This document shows, one piece after another, positions 62,854 through 64,000 of a DNA stretch of 64,000 nt. Within the stretch, counting starts at the first letter, position 1. Each line of letters begins with the position of its first letter. The translations under genes were made by a program, and so were the position numbers. The stretch is from Streptomyces zhihengii (GTDB lineage: Bacteria; Actinomycetota; Actinomycetes; Streptomycetales; Streptomycetaceae): the NCBI RefSeq assembly GCF_016919245.1, contig NZ_JAFEJA010000001.1, positions 4,975,501 to 5,039,500 of the forward strand, given 5' to 3'. Below the pieces are notes generated by a model. It was not told the DNA's origin. It saw only the letters and a program-made list of their open reading frames with translations, and did not search any database.

Positions 62854-63819
62854 ATGAGCGCGTCAGGCGGAACCAAGGCCATCGTGGCCGCGTTGTTGGC
62901 CAACCTCTCGATCGCGGTGGCGAAGTTCGTGGCGTTCATCTTCAGCGGTTCGTCCTCGATGCTCGCGGAGAGCGTCCACTCGCTCGCCGACTCGGGCAAC
63001 CAGGGACTGCTGCTGCTCGGCGGCAAGAAGGCGCAGCGCGAAGCCACCCCCCAGCACCCCTTCGGGTACGGGCGTGAGCGCTACATCTACGCCTTCCTCG
63101 TCTCGATCGTCCTGTTCTCCGTCGGCGGCATGTTCGCCATCTACGAGGGCTACGAGAAGATCCGCCACCCGCACGAGATCACGGCCTGGTACTGGCCCGT
63201 CGGCGTCCTCGTCTTCGCGATCATCGCCGAGACCTTCTCCTTCCGGACGGCGATCAAGGAGTCCAACACCCTGCGCGGCAAGCTGACCTGGTCGCAGTTC
63301 GTGCGCCGGGCGAAGGCCCCCGAACTCCCCGTGGTCCTGCTGGAGGACCTGGGCGCGCTCGTCGGTCTGATCCTGGCCCTCGGCGGCGTCGGCCTCGCCC
63401 TGCTCACCGGCGACGGCGTCTGGGACGGCATCGGCACCCTGTGCATCGGCATCCTGCTCATCGTGATCGCCATCGTGCTCGCGGCCGAGACCAAGTCGCT
63501 GCTGCTGGGCGAGGCGGCCGGGCTCGACGACATCGAGAAGATCAAGGACGCCACCGTCGACGGCGAGACCGTCACCCGGATCATCCACATGCGCACGCTC
63601 CACCTGGGCCCCGAGGAACTGCTCGTCGCCGCCAAGGTGGCCGTCCGGAAGAACGAGACGGCCCAGGAGGTGGCCTCCGCCATCAACGCCGCCGAGGAGC
63701 GCATCCGCGCGGCCGTGCCGATCGCCCGGGTCATCTACCTGGAGCCGGACATCTACAGCGAGGCGGCGGCCGCCGCCGGAACCAACCCCGGCAAGGCCCC
63801 CGGCGGTCAGGAGCACTGA
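62854..63819 (+). CDS. Cation diffusion facilitator metal exporter
   Basis: 321 residues with about six membrane helices. The CDF hallmark SMLAESVHSLADSGNQGLLL carries the site-A histidine and aspartate, and VVLLEDLGALVGLILAL in helix 5 has the second E/D pair (ED rather than the HxxxD of zinc exporters). PFGYGRERYIYAF follows helix 2. The cytoplasmic C-terminal domain (about 225-310) is typical. Exports Zn, Fe, Mn or Co with protons; the ED site makes zinc specificity uncertain. Single gene, followed by a hairpin. Confidence 0.92.
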   Translation: MSASGGTKAIVAALLANLSIAVAKFVAFIFSGSSSMLAESVHSLADSGNQGLLLLGGKKAQREATPQHPFGYGRERYIYAFLVSIVLFSVGGMFAIYEGYEKIRHPHEITAWYWPVGVLVFAIIAETFSFRTAIKESNTLRGKLTWSQFVRRAKAPELPVVLLEDLGALVGLILALGGVGLALLTGDGVWDGIGTLCIGILLIVIAIVLAAETKSLLLGEAAGLDDIEKIKDATVDGETVTRIIHMRTLHLGPEELLVAAKVAVRKNETAQEVASAINAAEERIRAAVPIARVIYLEPDIYSEAAAAAGTNPGKAPGGQEH

Positions 63820-63829
63820 CCTCCGGCCC

Positions 63830-63878
63830 GGCACGGCGAAGGCCCCCGACCCCACCGGGCGGGGGCCTTCGCCGTGCC
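63830..63878 (+). terminator. Hairpin terminator after the CDF gene
   Basis: Perfect 18-bp arms (63830-63847, 63861-63878) with a 13-nt loop, 10 bp after the stop. The remaining 122 bp to the window end show no gene. Confidence 0.85.
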
Positions 63879-64000
63879 CGCCGCCCCACGTCGCCCGACC
63901 CCGTGCCGCGCGCGCCGGGCTCTTGGCCGTCGCCGCGCAGGACCGCCGCACGACCCGGGCCCGGCCCGTCGGCGAGCGGGACAACGGCCGGATCCGGCCC

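Overview
The window is a very GC-rich stretch of an actinobacterial chromosome, almost certainly Streptomyces. The evidence is the composition, the frequent GTG and TTG starts, an 87-residue WhiB, a SigI-type partner-switching module, XRE/DUF397/anti-sigma-ATPase genes, and coenzyme F420 genes. Gene content and order match, from memory, the S. coelicolor block around SCO3023 to SCO3073. Much of it also matches M. tuberculosis Rv3255c to Rv3277 (manA, SIS-like gene, manB, DUF3499, zincin, whiB, fbiA, fbiB, GDP-mannose-type pyrophosphorylase, LCP, TIGR03089, acyl-CoA dehydrogenase, purE, purK, gtrA). This comparison was not computed here.

Layout. 0-3 kb: end of the histidine-utilisation genes (hutF, hutI) and an NmrA-type oxidoreductase. 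3-5.4 kb: sigma factor SigI, with its anti-anti-sigma factor (ArsI) and anti-sigma kinase (PrsI) on the opposite strand. 5.4-11.9 kb: a POT peptide transporter, an OmpR/histidine-kinase pair, GtrA, purK and purE. 11.9-14.9 kb: a renal-dipeptidase homologue followed by a paralogue that has lost most metal ligands. 14.9-20.7 kb: a VOC protein with a CGNR-type regulator, UDP-glucose dehydrogenase, acyl-CoA dehydrogenase and a modular secreted amidase.

20.7-31.3 kb is accessory in character: orphan genes, an anti-sigma ATPase facing an XRE/DUF397 pair, a TetR/DUF4345 divergon, and a tight four-gene minus-strand operon. That operon encodes a WXG100-sized protein, a 757-residue DUF6571-like protein, a membrane-anchored protein with eight cysteines, and a lipoprotein. 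It is the best candidate for an undescribed system.

31.5-47 kb is a cell-envelope region. It holds five LytR-CpsA-Psr (LCP) wall-polymer ligase paralogues, a GT2 glycosyltransferase, a PGRP amidase and a nucleotidyltransferase, with a thioesterase, a TIGR03089 protein and a DNA glycosylase. 47-51 kb: F420 genes fbiA-fbiB, a cysteine dioxygenase, and whiB behind about 680 bp of non-coding DNA. 51.5-57 kb: a 1263-residue GT2 membrane protein, a DUF5719 protein and a zincin-like protein. 57-64 kb: DUF3499, manB, Trm112, a degenerate SIS protein, manA and a CDF metal exporter.

Most operon ends carry strong GC-rich hairpins, including a perfect 60-bp palindrome. Several intergenic stretches contain short tandem repeats (15, 31, 14 and about 11-12 bp units), and one LCP gene contains an in-frame 69-bp repeat. 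I saw no tRNA, rRNA, CRISPR array, insertion sequence or phage integrase.
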